Assembly: GCF_900168295.1 (NCBI RefSeq)
Contig: NZ_FVZL01000008.1
Location: 99,726 to 163,725, forward strand
Reading direction: 5' to 3'
From: Arthrobacter sp. P2b
GTDB taxonomy: Bacteria; Actinomycetota; Actinomycetes; Actinomycetales; Micrococcaceae
DNA length: 64,000 nt
Shown here: piece after piece, positions 25,927 to 34,696 of the stretch
How positions within the stretch are numbered: the first letter of the stretch is position 1
Layout of the letters: each line of letters opens with the position of its first letter
Notes under the pieces: model-generated
Told to the model about the DNA's origin: nothing
Seen by the model: only the letters and a program-made list of their open reading frames with translations
Database searches by the model: none
Made by a program: the position numbers and the translations under genes

Positions 25927-27084
25927 GTGATCTTCCTCGACGCCGCCGCCACCACCCCGGTCCGCCGGGAAGTGCTGGACGCCATGTGGCCCTACCTCAC
26001 CGGCGAATTCGGGAACCCCTCGAGCCACCACAGCCTCGGTGAGGCAGCGGCCCGGGCGCTCGCAGATGCGCGGGCCTCGGTTGCTGCCGTCCTCGGCTGC
26101 CGGGCCGGCGAGGTGACGTTCACCTCCGGGGGCACGGAGGCGGACAACCTGGCCGTCAAAGGTATTGCCCTGGCACGGCAGGCTGCCGACCCGGCGATGA
26201 CCAGGGTGGTGATCAGCGCCGTCGAACATCCCGCGGTGGAGGAATCAGCCCGGTACCTGGAGCGCTTCCACGGCTTCACCGTCGATGTGCTTCCCGTGGA
26301 CAGCACCGGCCAGGTTACGCCGGAAGCTCTGGCCGGCCTTCTCCGGCCGGAAACCGCTCTGGTCAGCGTCATGTATGCCAACAACGAGGTGGGCACCGTC
26401 CAGCCCGTCGCCCGGCTGGCCGCCCTGGCCCGGGAGCACGGTGTGCCCTTCCACACCGATGCCGTCCAGGCGGCGGGCTGGCTGCCGCTGGACACCAAGG
26501 CGCTGGGCGTTGATGCCATGAGCATCTCCGGCCACAAACTCGGTGCGCCCAAAGGCTGCGGCGTGCTGTTCGTGCGGGGCCGGACCAGGCTGGAACCGGT
26601 CATCCACGGCGGCGGCCAGGAACGCGGCCGGCGCTCCGGGACGGAAAATGTGGCGGGAGCCGTTGGCCTGGCCACCGCCCTGACGCTTGCCCAGTCCCGG
26701 CAGCGGGACCAGGAAGTGCGGGTTACGGCGCTCAGGGACGCGTTCATCAGTGCCGTGCTGTCCGCTGTACCCGGGGCGGTCCTCACCGGCCATCCCACAG
26801 AGCGGCTTCCATCCGTGGCGTCGTTCTGCCTTCCCGGGACGAGCGGCGAATCCGTGCTCCTGGAACTGGAACGCCAGGGTGTGGTGTGTTCGAGCGGATC
26901 AGCATGCGCCGCCGGCTCCGATGCGCCCTCACCCGTGCTGACCGCCCTCGGGATTTCCGCCGAGGTTGCGCAGACGGCGGTACGGTTCAGTTTTGACGCG
27001 TCGGTGACGACGGAAGACCTGGACGCCGCTGCCCGGGCAGTCAGCACGGCGGTCGCGAGTGTCAGGACCCTCGGCGCGGGCTAG
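25927..27084 (+). CDS. cysteine desulfurase (NifS/IscS-like)
   Basis: 385 residues, GTG start 8 bases after nadC. PLP-dependent class V fold: TFTSGGTEADNLAVKGIALA, SAVEHPAVEESARYL, VMYANNEVGTVQPV, FHTDAVQAAGWLP, the PLP Lys in MSISGHKLGAPKGCGVLF and the catalytic Cys in VVCSSGSACAAGS. It is the last gene of the NAD operon. The likely job is supplying sulfur for the NadA [4Fe-4S] cluster, as known for NifS-like genes in nad operons; that link is inference from position. Confidence 0.9.
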   Translation: MIFLDAAATTPVRREVLDAMWPYLTGEFGNPSSHHSLGEAAARALADARASVAAVLGCRAGEVTFTSGGTEADNLAVKGIALARQAADPAMTRVVISAVEHPAVEESARYLERFHGFTVDVLPVDSTGQVTPEALAGLLRPETALVSVMYANNEVGTVQPVARLAALAREHGVPFHTDAVQAAGWLPLDTKALGVDAMSISGHKLGAPKGCGVLFVRGRTRLEPVIHGGGQERGRRSGTENVAGAVGLATALTLAQSRQRDQEVRVTALRDAFISAVLSAVPGAVLTGHPTERLPSVASFCLPGTSGESVLLELERQGVVCSSGSACAAGSDAPSPVLTALGISAEVAQTAVRFSFDASVTTEDLDAAARAVSTAVASVRTLGAG

Positions 27085-27161
27085 CGGTGCCTGGTCCTAG
27101 CAGGCGGCGGACGGGCTGTTGTTCCTCCACGAGGGCGGGGGAGGAAATGGATCGTCACTCG

Positions 27162-27821
27162 TCAGTAAAGCTCGCCTACCGGGATCTCCACGGCCAGCCT
27201 GTTGGACGGGCCGGGCAAAGGGCATGCCCAGGCCTCGTTGTACGCACACGAGGGGTTGTAGGCAAAGTTGAAGTCCAGGACGAACGTGGCCCCGGGGCCG
27301 GTGCCCTGGACGCCGTGGAAGGCACCCTTGATGGTGTCCAGCAGATACCGGCCTGCCCCGTAGGTTCCACCCGGCTGCCCGGCTGTGGCGTCGCGGAAGG
27401 GCACGAAGATGCCGCCGCCGTAACCGTGGAGCTTCCAGACCGCGAGCTGCCCCATCTCCGGCAGGTCGAACGTGCCCAGCCGGATGAAGCGGACCACGCC
27501 GTCGGTGCCCGTATCCACGGTCAGTTCGCGGCCGGCACCTTCCTTGGTCAGCGGCACATGGAAGCGGTAGATGGGATCGTAGTCCGCAGTCTTCAGCCCC
27601 GAAAACCGTGCCTTGTCTGCCGCGGTCAGCGCGGACGCCGGGTGTGTGGCAAACATCAGGTCGCGCTGGTGCCGCCAGTAGGAATGCGCCTCCGCCGGAT
27701 TCTCCGCGGAAAGCTTCCGGACATTGTCATACAGCGCAAATGTCCGCAGCCGCCAGTCTGCAATGTCGACGGCGGAGATGTCCGCCGGGGTTTCTTCGGC
27801 TATGCCGTGCTGTTCCGCCAT
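27162..27821 (-). CDS. DUF1684 family protein
   Basis: 219 residues. The family pattern is clear: DIADWRLRTFALYDNVRKLS at the N terminus, HSYWRHQRDLMFATHPASAL, the Gly-rich YGGGIFVPFRDATAG, GTYGAGRYLLDTIKGAF, and the closing VLDFNFAYNPSCAYNEAWAC plus CPLPGPSNRLAVEIPVGE. Function is unknown; the conserved YNPSCAYN-WACPLP region looks like an active or metal site. The start is supported by TAGGCT 6 bases upstream. It converges with the NAD operon. Confidence 0.9.
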   Translation of the reverse strand: MAEQHGIAEETPADISAVDIADWRLRTFALYDNVRKLSAENPAEAHSYWRHQRDLMFATHPASALTAADKARFSGLKTADYDPIYRFHVPLTKEGAGRELTVDTGTDGVVRFIRLGTFDLPEMGQLAVWKLHGYGGGIFVPFRDATAGQPGGTYGAGRYLLDTIKGAFHGVQGTGPGATFVLDFNFAYNPSCAYNEAWACPLPGPSNRLAVEIPVGELY

Positions 27822-27827
27822 AGCCCC

Positions 27828-27833
27828 AGCCTA
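27828..27833 (-). promoter_or_regulatory. -10 box of the DUF1684 gene (leaderless)
   Basis: TAGGCT on the minus strand ends 6 bases before ATG 27821. Confidence 0.5.
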
Positions 27834-27951
27834 GCCCCCGGGGCAGGCACACCCGTCCGACGGCGACACGCCCCGCGGGTGCGCCGGTTCCGGCCCGCGG
27901 GACCTGGCAGGAAACGCCCGCCGGGTGGACGGCCGGCACAGGCTCCGCGGC

Positions 27952-27957
27952 TAGGCT
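27952..27957 (+). promoter_or_regulatory. -10 box of the lipoprotein gene (leaderless)
   Basis: TAGGCT ends 6 bases before ATG 27964; the same hexamer and spacing are used by the divergent DUF1684 gene. Confidence 0.5.
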
Positions 27958-27963
27958 GGCTTC

Positions 27964-28785
27964 ATGAGAGGCAAGGCATCAAAGACAGTCCTGTCCGGGG
28001 CACCACTGCTGGCGGTCGCGCTTGTCCTGGTGGCCTGCTCAAGTCCGCAGGGCAGCGGTCCGGGCTGGACGGCGCAGCCTGGTCCGACAGTGCAGCCGGA
28101 CACCTCGGAACGCCCGGGGGCCTCCGGAACCTCGAGCCCGTCTGCCGGGGCAACGCCGTCAGCCACTGGCGATGCTTCCGCTTCCGCAACGCCGCAGGGT
28201 GCTGCCACCGCCTCTGCCTGGAAGACGTTCTCGGATCCCGCAAAGACGGTGAGTTTCGAACTGCCGCAGGAGTGGATCGCCCAATCCGTGGCCCCGGAGG
28301 AAGGCACCCTGCCCGGAGCGCTCAAGATCGAGGTGAAGAAGCCCGACGGCACGTACATCGCTGCCCTGCGGACGGGACTGCCGCCGTCGTCGGCTGAATG
28401 CCCGGAAGGCTCCCGCAGGGCCTATACAGTGATCAGCAGCGTTCCCGTGGACGTATCCGTTACGGGCGGCGAAGGGACCATCCCGCCGCGTATGGTCTTC
28501 CGCGTCATCCAGGGCTACCGGTATTTCGGCTCATACGGCATCACCAACGTTGTGGGCGGTGCGGACAACCAGGCCTGCGAGCTTCGGAATGTGGTGCGCG
28601 GACCGGCCGGCAAGGGCGACTGGTCGTTCGGCGACGTTGTGTCCCTGAAGGCTTTCGCGCCGGATGAAAAGGTGGCTCCGGCAAAGGCGTTCGACACCCT
28701 GGGCCAAGCCGGTGACTACACCGGCGAAAGTTCGGAATTCGCGAACGTCCAGCGGATGCTAATGTCTCTGGAGATCAAAAACTAG
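27964..28785 (+). CDS. putative lipoprotein, family not recognised
   Basis: 273 residues. A signal sequence with lipobox LVACSS puts the modified Cys near residue 22. A Ser/Thr/Pro/Ala-rich linker runs to about residue 78. A globular domain follows (WKTFSDPAKTVSFELPQEWI, then TYIAALRTGLPPSSAECP) with two later Cys. The start of this domain, a phrase like SFELPQEW, resembles PsbP- or LpqN-type lipoprotein folds, but I do not recognise a specific family. Probably membrane anchored and extracytoplasmic. Leaderless start. Confidence 0.75.
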   Translation: MRGKASKTVLSGAPLLAVALVLVACSSPQGSGPGWTAQPGPTVQPDTSERPGASGTSSPSAGATPSATGDASASATPQGAATASAWKTFSDPAKTVSFELPQEWIAQSVAPEEGTLPGALKIEVKKPDGTYIAALRTGLPPSSAECPEGSRRAYTVISSVPVDVSVTGGEGTIPPRMVFRVIQGYRYFGSYGITNVVGGADNQACELRNVVRGPAGKGDWSFGDVVSLKAFAPDEKVAPAKAFDTLGQAGDYTGESSEFANVQRMLMSLEIKN

Positions 28786-28859
28786 TCCCCGTTTCCGGCT
28801 CCCACAGGTGCCGGGGCAAACGGCGGCTTTCCTTCCGACGCCGATACCCCCGGAGATTC

Positions 28860-29666
28860 ATGGAACGCTCTGTTTCCGCACGCCTGGCCTTTCGAACCGT
28901 AGCCAACACCAAGGTGGCCATGGCCATCGCCGTAGCGAGGAACAGCGGCTACTCCTCGTTTGAGGAATCCCTGTCCGTGATGGCCGGCGGCGAACAGGTC
29001 CCGCTCACCGAGGTCTCCGACCACCACGGCGGCCGGCTCCACTACATGGAGTTCGCGGAGCCCGCGGACGTGGTTGTGGAGTACTCCGCCACCGTGGCCG
29101 GCAGGGCGGAGCCGGAAGACGCAGACCTGGCGGACCGCATCCGGTACGTCCGCCCCAGCAGGTACGCGGAATCAGACCGGTTGCTGCCCACCGCCTATGC
29201 GGAATTCGACTCTGTCCAGGGCAGCGACCTGCTGCATGCGGTACGCAACTGGGTCCACGGCGAGCTGCGCTACCTCAGCGGCTCATCCCGGGGCACGGAC
29301 GGCGCGGTGGAAACGCTCCTCAGCCGGCGCGGCGTGTGCCGGGACTTTGCACACCTGGCCATCGCCCTGCTTCGCTCAAAGGACATCCCGGCGCGGCTGG
29401 CGGCTGTCTACGCGCCCGGCCTCAGCCCCATGGACTTCCACGCGGTAACCGAGGCCTACGTGGACGGTGCCTGGCACGTCATCGACCCCACGGGGCTGGC
29501 CCCGCGGGAGTCGATGCTGCGCATCACGGCCGGCCGGGACTCGTCCGACACAGCCTTCCTGTCCACCGTGGGCGGCAGCCTGGTCCTGAACCAGCTGGGG
29601 GTCACCGCCGTGGTGAACGGCGACCTGCCCGTGGAGGACCCTGCCCGGTTGGTGCAACTGGGCTGA
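28860..29666 (+). CDS. transglutaminase-like domain protein
   Basis: 268 residues, no signal peptide. The N-terminal half is a beta-rich domain; the C-terminal half is a transglutaminase core with the catalytic triad in SRRGVCRDFAHLAIALLRSK (Cys), MDFHAVTEAYV (His) and WHVIDPTGLAPR (Asp). Most bacterial members are uncharacterised proteases or amidases. The ribosome binding site GGAG lies 4 bases before ATG 28860. It shares direction with the upstream lipoprotein, 74 bases away. Confidence 0.88.
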   Translation: MERSVSARLAFRTVANTKVAMAIAVARNSGYSSFEESLSVMAGGEQVPLTEVSDHHGGRLHYMEFAEPADVVVEYSATVAGRAEPEDADLADRIRYVRPSRYAESDRLLPTAYAEFDSVQGSDLLHAVRNWVHGELRYLSGSSRGTDGAVETLLSRRGVCRDFAHLAIALLRSKDIPARLAAVYAPGLSPMDFHAVTEAYVDGAWHVIDPTGLAPRESMLRITAGRDSSDTAFLSTVGGSLVLNQLGVTAVVNGDLPVEDPARLVQLG

Positions 29667-29703
29667 CTGGCTGCCACCTGCCGGGGCCCTCGCGTGCTGC
29701 TGC

Positions 29704-30177
29704 CTAGCGGGGCGGGCGCGGGCCCAGGGAGCTCCGAAGCTTGTCGGTCAGCCTTCGGAGTTCCTTCTGCTCCGCAGCGGTGAGGGCCGGGCCCACCAGC
29801 GCGGAGATGTCCCGCACGTGCTCGCGGCCAATCTCCTTTTGGAGTTCCCGCCCCTCGTCGGTCAGTTTCAGCAGCACGCCGCGGCCGTCCTCCGGGGCCG
29901 GCATCCTGGCCACCAGCCCCCGCTTCTCCAGCCGCTCCACCAGCCGGCTCAGGCTGGACTGGCTCAACAGGACGTTGTCATTGAGCTCGTTGAGCCGGAG
30001 CCAGCCGGACGGGCAGCGGGAGAGCGTGAACAGGACGTCGTACTCATTCACCGCGAGCTTCCGGAAGGCCGGGCCCGACTGCAGCTTCCGCATGACCGCC
30101 ACCTGTGCCCGGAACAGCGACTCCCAGGTCTCTGCGGCAAGGCGGACGGGTGATTCCGATCCTCCGGCAGCCATCAC
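29704..30177 (-). CDS. MarR family transcriptional regulator
   Basis: 157 residues. Winged helix-turn-helix: FRKLAVNEYDVLFTLSRCPS, LRLNELNDNVLLSQSSLSRL, VERLEKRGLVARMPAPEDGR. Its start overlaps the stop of the LLM oxidoreductase gene (ATGA), so they form an operon. The palindrome at 31337-31354 ahead of that operon is the obvious autoregulatory site. The inducer is unknown. Confidence 0.9.
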   Translation of the reverse strand: MMAAGGSESPVRLAAETWESLFRAQVAVMRKLQSGPAFRKLAVNEYDVLFTLSRCPSGWLRLNELNDNVLLSQSSLSRLVERLEKRGLVARMPAPEDGRGVLLKLTDEGRELQKEIGREHVRDISALVGPALTAAEQKELRRLTDKLRSSLGPRPPR

Positions 30178-31283
30178 GCCTCCGCGGAGGTCTTCTCGGC
30201 GTCCTGCGAGGCCAGCAGCGTGGCCACGCGGGCTGCATGGGTGGGCGGCTCGGGGACGTGCGCCGGCTTCCGGGCAGCATACTCCTTGCGCAGGACGGGA
30301 AGGACTTCCTCGCCGAACAGATCCAGCTGCTCCAGCACGGTCTTCAGCGGAAGCCCGGCGTGGTCAATCAGGAACAGCTGCCGCTGGTAGTCCCCGAAGT
30401 ACTCACGGAACGTCAGGGTCTTTTCGATGACTTCCTGGGGGCTGCCGACTGTCAGCGGTGTCTGCGATGTGAAGTCCTCCAGCGACGGTCCGTGCCCGTA
30501 GACGGGAGCGTTGTCGAAGTAGGGCCGGAATTCCTTCACGGCATCCTGGGAGTTCTTTCGCATGAAGAACTGGCCGCCCAGGCCCACGATCGCCTGGTCC
30601 GCCTTGCCGTGCCCGTAGTGCTCGTAGCGCTCACGGTAAAGGCCAATCAGCTGCTGGTAGTGCTCCTTGGGCCAGAAGATGTTGTTGGCAAAGAATCCGT
30701 CGCCGTAGTAGGCAGCCACCTCCGCGATCTGCGGGGTGCGGATGGAGCCGTGCCAGACGAAGGGGGCGACGCCGTCGAGCGGGCGCGGGGTGGAGGTGAA
30801 GTTCTGGAGCGGCGTGCGGAACTTGCCCGACCAGTTGACGGTGTCCTCGTCCCAGAGCCGGCGCAACAGGCTGTAGTTTTCGATGGCCAGTTCCACGCCG
30901 TCCTGGATGTTCTTGCCGAACCACGGATAGACCGGGGCCGTGTTGCCGCGGCCCAGCACCAGGTCAACGCGCCCGTCTGCAAGGTGCTGGAGCATGGCGA
31001 AGTCCTCGGCAATCTTGACCGGATCATTCGTGGTGATCAGCGTGGTGGCCGTGGACAGCGTGATGCGTTCGGTCTGCGCGGCGATGTAGGCGAGGGTAGT
31101 GGTGGGGGAGGAGGAGAAGAACGGCCGGTTGTGGTGCTCACCCAGGGCATAGACATCCATGCCGATTTCTTCGACCTTCTTGGCGATGGCAACGGAGGCC
31201 TTGATGCGCTCGTTCTCGGTGGGGGTCCGGCCCGTGGTGGGGTCCGTGGTGATGTCGCTGACGCTGAAAACACCGATCTGCAT
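30174..31283 (-). CDS. LLM class flavin-dependent oxidoreductase
   Basis: 369 residues. Luciferase-like TIM barrel: MDVYALGEHHNRPFFSSSP near residue 42, TATTLITTNDPVKIAEDFAM, LADGRVDLVLGRGNTAPVYP, and FVWHGSIRTPQIAEVAAYYG. These proteins use FMNH2 or F420; the GEHHN and GRG segments fit the FMN-dependent alkanal-monooxygenase-like group. Substrate unknown. ATG 31283 has GGAAAGG upstream; the open frame to 31379 runs over the operator and is rejected. Confidence 0.9.
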   Translation of the reverse strand: MQIGVFSVSDITTDPTTGRTPTENERIKASVAIAKKVEEIGMDVYALGEHHNRPFFSSSPTTTLAYIAAQTERITLSTATTLITTNDPVKIAEDFAMLQHLADGRVDLVLGRGNTAPVYPWFGKNIQDGVELAIENYSLLRRLWDEDTVNWSGKFRTPLQNFTSTPRPLDGVAPFVWHGSIRTPQIAEVAAYYGDGFFANNIFWPKEHYQQLIGLYRERYEHYGHGKADQAIVGLGGQFFMRKNSQDAVKEFRPYFDNAPVYGHGPSLEDFTSQTPLTVGSPQEVIEKTLTFREYFGDYQRQLFLIDHAGLPLKTVLEQLDLFGEEVLPVLRKEYAARKPAHVPEPPTHAARVATLLASQDAEKTSAEA

Positions 31284-31336
31284 GATGTGCCTTTCCGTTC
31301 GTGGACTTGCTGGCTTGGTTCCAGTGTAGACCAATT

Positions 31337-31354
31337 TAGATGCATTTGCATCTA
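31337..31354. promoter_or_regulatory. MarR operator
   Basis: TAGATGCA-TT-TGCATCTA, an 18-base site with perfect 8-bp arms, 54 bases before the LLM/MarR operon. Length and symmetry are typical of MarR-family operators. Confidence 0.65.
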
Positions 31355-31396
31355 TCGACGGATACAACACATCCCGCACGAAAATATTCCGCTGTT

Positions 31397-34300
31397 TTAC
31401 TCGGTGCTGCCGGGAGCCGCCCGGCGTCCGCTGACCTTCGGAACCATGCCGGTGGTCCAGTCCTGGAATTCCTCGTCCACATCGGTGGCAGCCCCGAATT
31501 CGGGACGTTCCTGAAGCTCCCGCATCAGGGCCTTTTTCTCGCGCCGGCCCTCCACCAGCCTGTAGAGGACCGGGACCAGGACCAGGGTCAGGGCGGTGGA
31601 TGAGATCAGGCCGCCGATCACCACTACCGCCAGCGGCTGCGAGATGAAGCCTCCGCCGCCGGTGAGCCCCATCGCCATGGGGGTCAGGGCAAACACGGTT
31701 GCCAGCGCGGTCATCAGGATGGGCCGGAGGCGCTGCCGGGCCCCATGGGTAATGGCGTCGGCAACGTTCATGCCCGGCTGTCCGTCCCGCGGCTGCCGGT
31801 ACTGGTTAATCAGGTCGATCAGCACGATGGCATTGGTGACAACGATGCCCACCAGCATGAGCATGCCGATCAGGGACGGCAGGCCCAGCGGGACGCCGGT
31901 CACCAGGAGCAACGCCACGGCTCCGGTGGCAGCGAACGGAACCGAGACCAGCAGGATCAGCGGCTGGATAAGGGACTTGAAGGTGGCCACCATAATGACG
32001 TACACAATGGCGATGGCCGCCAGCAGGGCAAGGCCAAGCTGTCTGAAGGACTCGGCCTGCTGGGTTGTCGCTCCGCCGATTTCCGCCGTGACGCCCGGCG
32101 GCAGCTGCACATCCGCGAGCCGCTTCTGGACTTCGGCGCTGACCGCCCCCAGGTTGGACCCCGACGGCGTGACGGACACCCGTGCGGTCCGCTGGCCGTT
32201 GCTGGCGGTAATGGAAACAGGGACCTCCACCTGCTCCACGGAGGCGATGCTGCCCAGGGTGACGGGGGCGCCCCCTGCCGGCAGCGGAATGTTCCGGACG
32301 GCTTCGATGCTGGTGAACCTGGTGCCCTGGCCGATTTGGACGGGGAAGTCATCAGTGTCAATCCGTACTTCCCCTGCCGGGATGGGGCTGATGGTGGATG
32401 CCAGGACGCCGGCAACCTGTTCCTCGTTGAGGCCGGCGGCCACGGCTTTGGCCCTGTCCACCTTGACCTGCACCACCGGCTGGGTGGCGGCAAGGTTGGT
32501 TGCCACTTCACTGGTGCCGGGCACACCGTTCATCGCTTCGACCATGGTGTCGCTCGCTGCCTGCAGATCCGCCGTGGTGGCGGCTTTGAGGGTGATATCC
32601 ACGGTGGAGGACGTGCCGAAGCCGCCCTGCTGCGTTCCCACGGAAACCTTGCCGGAATCCGGTACCTTGGCCAGCTCCGAACGGACGGTGTCCTGCAGCT
32701 GCACCTGGTCTGCCTTCTCGTCGGTCACCACAGTGAACGTGGAGTTTGAGGAGCCGGTGGAGATGAGGGCGGCGAAGCCGGCCTGCGCGTTGCCGGACGT
32801 CACCTGGACGTCCTTGACGCCGTCGATCCCGCGCAGGACCTCCTCAAGGCGGATGGCCGCGGCACTGGTGTCCGCCAGGCTGGTTCCGGCCGGCAGCACC
32901 TGGCGGACCGTCAGGCTGTTCTGGCCCGAATTGCCCAGGAGGTTGGTGGCGAGCAGCGGGGTCATGGCGGCGGTGGCGCCGAGAACCAGGACTGCTGCCA
33001 CCAGGGTGATGACGGGGTGCTTCTGCGTCTTACTGAGGATGGGCACGTAGCCCCGCTGCAGCCTGCTGCGCTGTTCGGCTTCCTGGGCCTTCGCCCGCGC
33101 CTCGGCGGCAAATGACCGGGCAGCGGGGGAATCAGGCTGGAAGCTTCCGGAGGCACCGGGGGTCCGGAGGAACCAGTAGGCGAGCACCGGAACAATGGTC
33201 AGCGAGACCAGCAGGGATGCGAGCAGCGCCATGGTGACGGTCAGGGCGAAGGGCCTGAACAGCTCACCTGCCAGCTCGCCGACGAAGGCAATGGGCAGGA
33301 ATACGGCAACGGTGGTCAGTGTGGAGGCCGTGATGGCGCCGGCCACTTCGCGGATGGCCGTGAGGATGGCGGTGACCTTGTCCTCGCCGTAGGTAAGGTG
33401 GCGCTTGATGTTCTCGATGACGACGATTGAGTCGTCCACCACGCGGCCAATGGCGATGGTCAGCGCACCCAAAGTGAGGATGTTGAGCGAGTAGCCGGTG
33501 GCTGAGAGCCCGATGAAGGTGATCAGCAGGGACAGCGGGATGGATACCGCGGTGACCAGGGTGGAGCGTGCGGACATCAGGAAGGCCAGGATGACGGCGA
33601 CGGCGAAGCCCAGTCCCAGCAGCCCTTCGGTGGTGAGGTCCTTGATGGATTTTTCGATGAAGGGTGCCTGGTCGAAGACCGGAGTGAACTTCGCGTTCGA
33701 GCCGAGCTCTGCCTCCAGTTCGTCCAGGGTGTCCCGCACTGCATGCGAAATGCCCACCGTGTCACCCTCGGGTTTCTTGGTGACGGACACGGCCAGGGTT
33801 TCGGTCCCGTTAGTGCGGGTGATGGACGTCCGCTCGTCGTCCTGGAGGGACACGTCCGCCACCGAGCCGATGGTGGCCGCATTCTTCGCTCCGGATAACG
33901 GGAGGGCCTTGATGGCGTCGAGCGAATCGACTGGACTGCCGATCTGCAGCGAGAGCGTCTTGCCCTGTTCCTCCAGCGTTCCGGCCGGCACCAGCGCGCC
34001 GTTGTTTGCCAGCGCATCCCGGATGGACGTGATGGACGCTCCGGCAGACGCCATGGCGTCGCTCCGGGGGAGGATCTCGATGTGCTGGGAGGCACCGCCT
34101 GTGACATCAGCGCCCCGGACGCCGTCGATCTTCTGCAGCCGGGGCACGCTCAGCCGCTGGAGGTCCGCATTCAGTTCACTGAGGGTCTTGTCCGAAGACA
34201 CCGCGAGGAACACGATGGGGAAGTCGCTGATGCTGCCGGCAATGGCCTGCGGCTGGACGTCCTCCGGCAGGGACCGCTTGGCGTTGGAGATGGCCCGGTC

Positions 34301-34627
34301 GATCTGGTTCCGTGCCCGGTCCAGGTTGGAACCGTAGGTGAAGACCATGGTGATCTGCGAAACCCCGTTGCGCGACGTGGAGGAGGTGGATTCCAGCCCC
34401 TCCACGCCGTTCAATGCAGTCTCCAGCGGCCCGCTGACCTGTTTGTCCACCACCTCCGGAGAGGCCCCCGGCATGGCAGTCAGCACCGTGATCTGGGGGA
34501 ACTCAATGGAGGGAATGAGCTCCTGCTTCAGCGACGACATGGTGATTACGCCGAAAACGGAAGCGAAAACAGTGATCAGTGCGATCAGCGCCCGGTTCGC
34601 CAGTGAAAGGTGTGCCAGCCGGAACAT
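31397..34627 (-). CDS. RND efflux transporter permease
   Basis: 1076 residues. Hydrophobe/amphiphile exporter type (AcrB/SwrC-like): N-terminal LANRALIALITVFASVFGVI, LKQELIPSIEFPQITVLTAM, TM4 with the proton-relay Asp pair in GRVVDDSIVVIENIKRHL, and the second-half counterpart NAIVLIDLINQYRQ. Two large extracytoplasmic loops follow TM1 and TM7. No membrane-fusion partner is adjacent, which is usual for the SwrC-like proteins of Gram-positive bacteria. AGGAG precedes ATG 34627. Confidence 0.92.
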   Translation of the reverse strand: MFRLAHLSLANRALIALITVFASVFGVITMSSLKQELIPSIEFPQITVLTAMPGASPEVVDKQVSGPLETALNGVEGLESTSSTSRNGVSQITMVFTYGSNLDRARNQIDRAISNAKRSLPEDVQPQAIAGSISDFPIVFLAVSSDKTLSELNADLQRLSVPRLQKIDGVRGADVTGGASQHIEILPRSDAMASAGASITSIRDALANNGALVPAGTLEEQGKTLSLQIGSPVDSLDAIKALPLSGAKNAATIGSVADVSLQDDERTSITRTNGTETLAVSVTKKPEGDTVGISHAVRDTLDELEAELGSNAKFTPVFDQAPFIEKSIKDLTTEGLLGLGFAVAVILAFLMSARSTLVTAVSIPLSLLITFIGLSATGYSLNILTLGALTIAIGRVVDDSIVVIENIKRHLTYGEDKVTAILTAIREVAGAITASTLTTVAVFLPIAFVGELAGELFRPFALTVTMALLASLLVSLTIVPVLAYWFLRTPGASGSFQPDSPAARSFAAEARAKAQEAEQRSRLQRGYVPILSKTQKHPVITLVAAVLVLGATAAMTPLLATNLLGNSGQNSLTVRQVLPAGTSLADTSAAAIRLEEVLRGIDGVKDVQVTSGNAQAGFAALISTGSSNSTFTVVTDEKADQVQLQDTVRSELAKVPDSGKVSVGTQQGGFGTSSTVDITLKAATTADLQAASDTMVEAMNGVPGTSEVATNLAATQPVVQVKVDRAKAVAAGLNEEQVAGVLASTISPIPAGEVRIDTDDFPVQIGQGTRFTSIEAVRNIPLPAGGAPVTLGSIASVEQVEVPVSITASNGQRTARVSVTPSGSNLGAVSAEVQKRLADVQLPPGVTAEIGGATTQQAESFRQLGLALLAAIAIVYVIMVATFKSLIQPLILLVSVPFAATGAVALLLVTGVPLGLPSLIGMLMLVGIVVTNAIVLIDLINQYRQPRDGQPGMNVADAITHGARQRLRPILMTALATVFALTPMAMGLTGGGGFISQPLAVVVIGGLISSTALTLVLVPVLYRLVEGRREKKALMRELQERPEFGAATDVDEEFQDWTTGMVPKVSGRRAAPGSTE

Positions 34628-34696
34628 CGCATGAACTCCTGTGGGGTTGACTAACTGGTGCGGACCCGATGGTGCCGGCCGCTGACCCCGGCAGGG

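Noticed and set aside
31284..31379. N-terminal extension of the LLM oxidoreductase
   Set aside because: It would translate through the MarR operator; ATG 31283 has GGAAAGG at good spacing.
31596..33050. 484-codon frame on the plus strand across the RND gene
   Set aside because: The minus-strand RND permease is intact over this region; the plus frame is a Thr/Ala/Ser-rich shadow.
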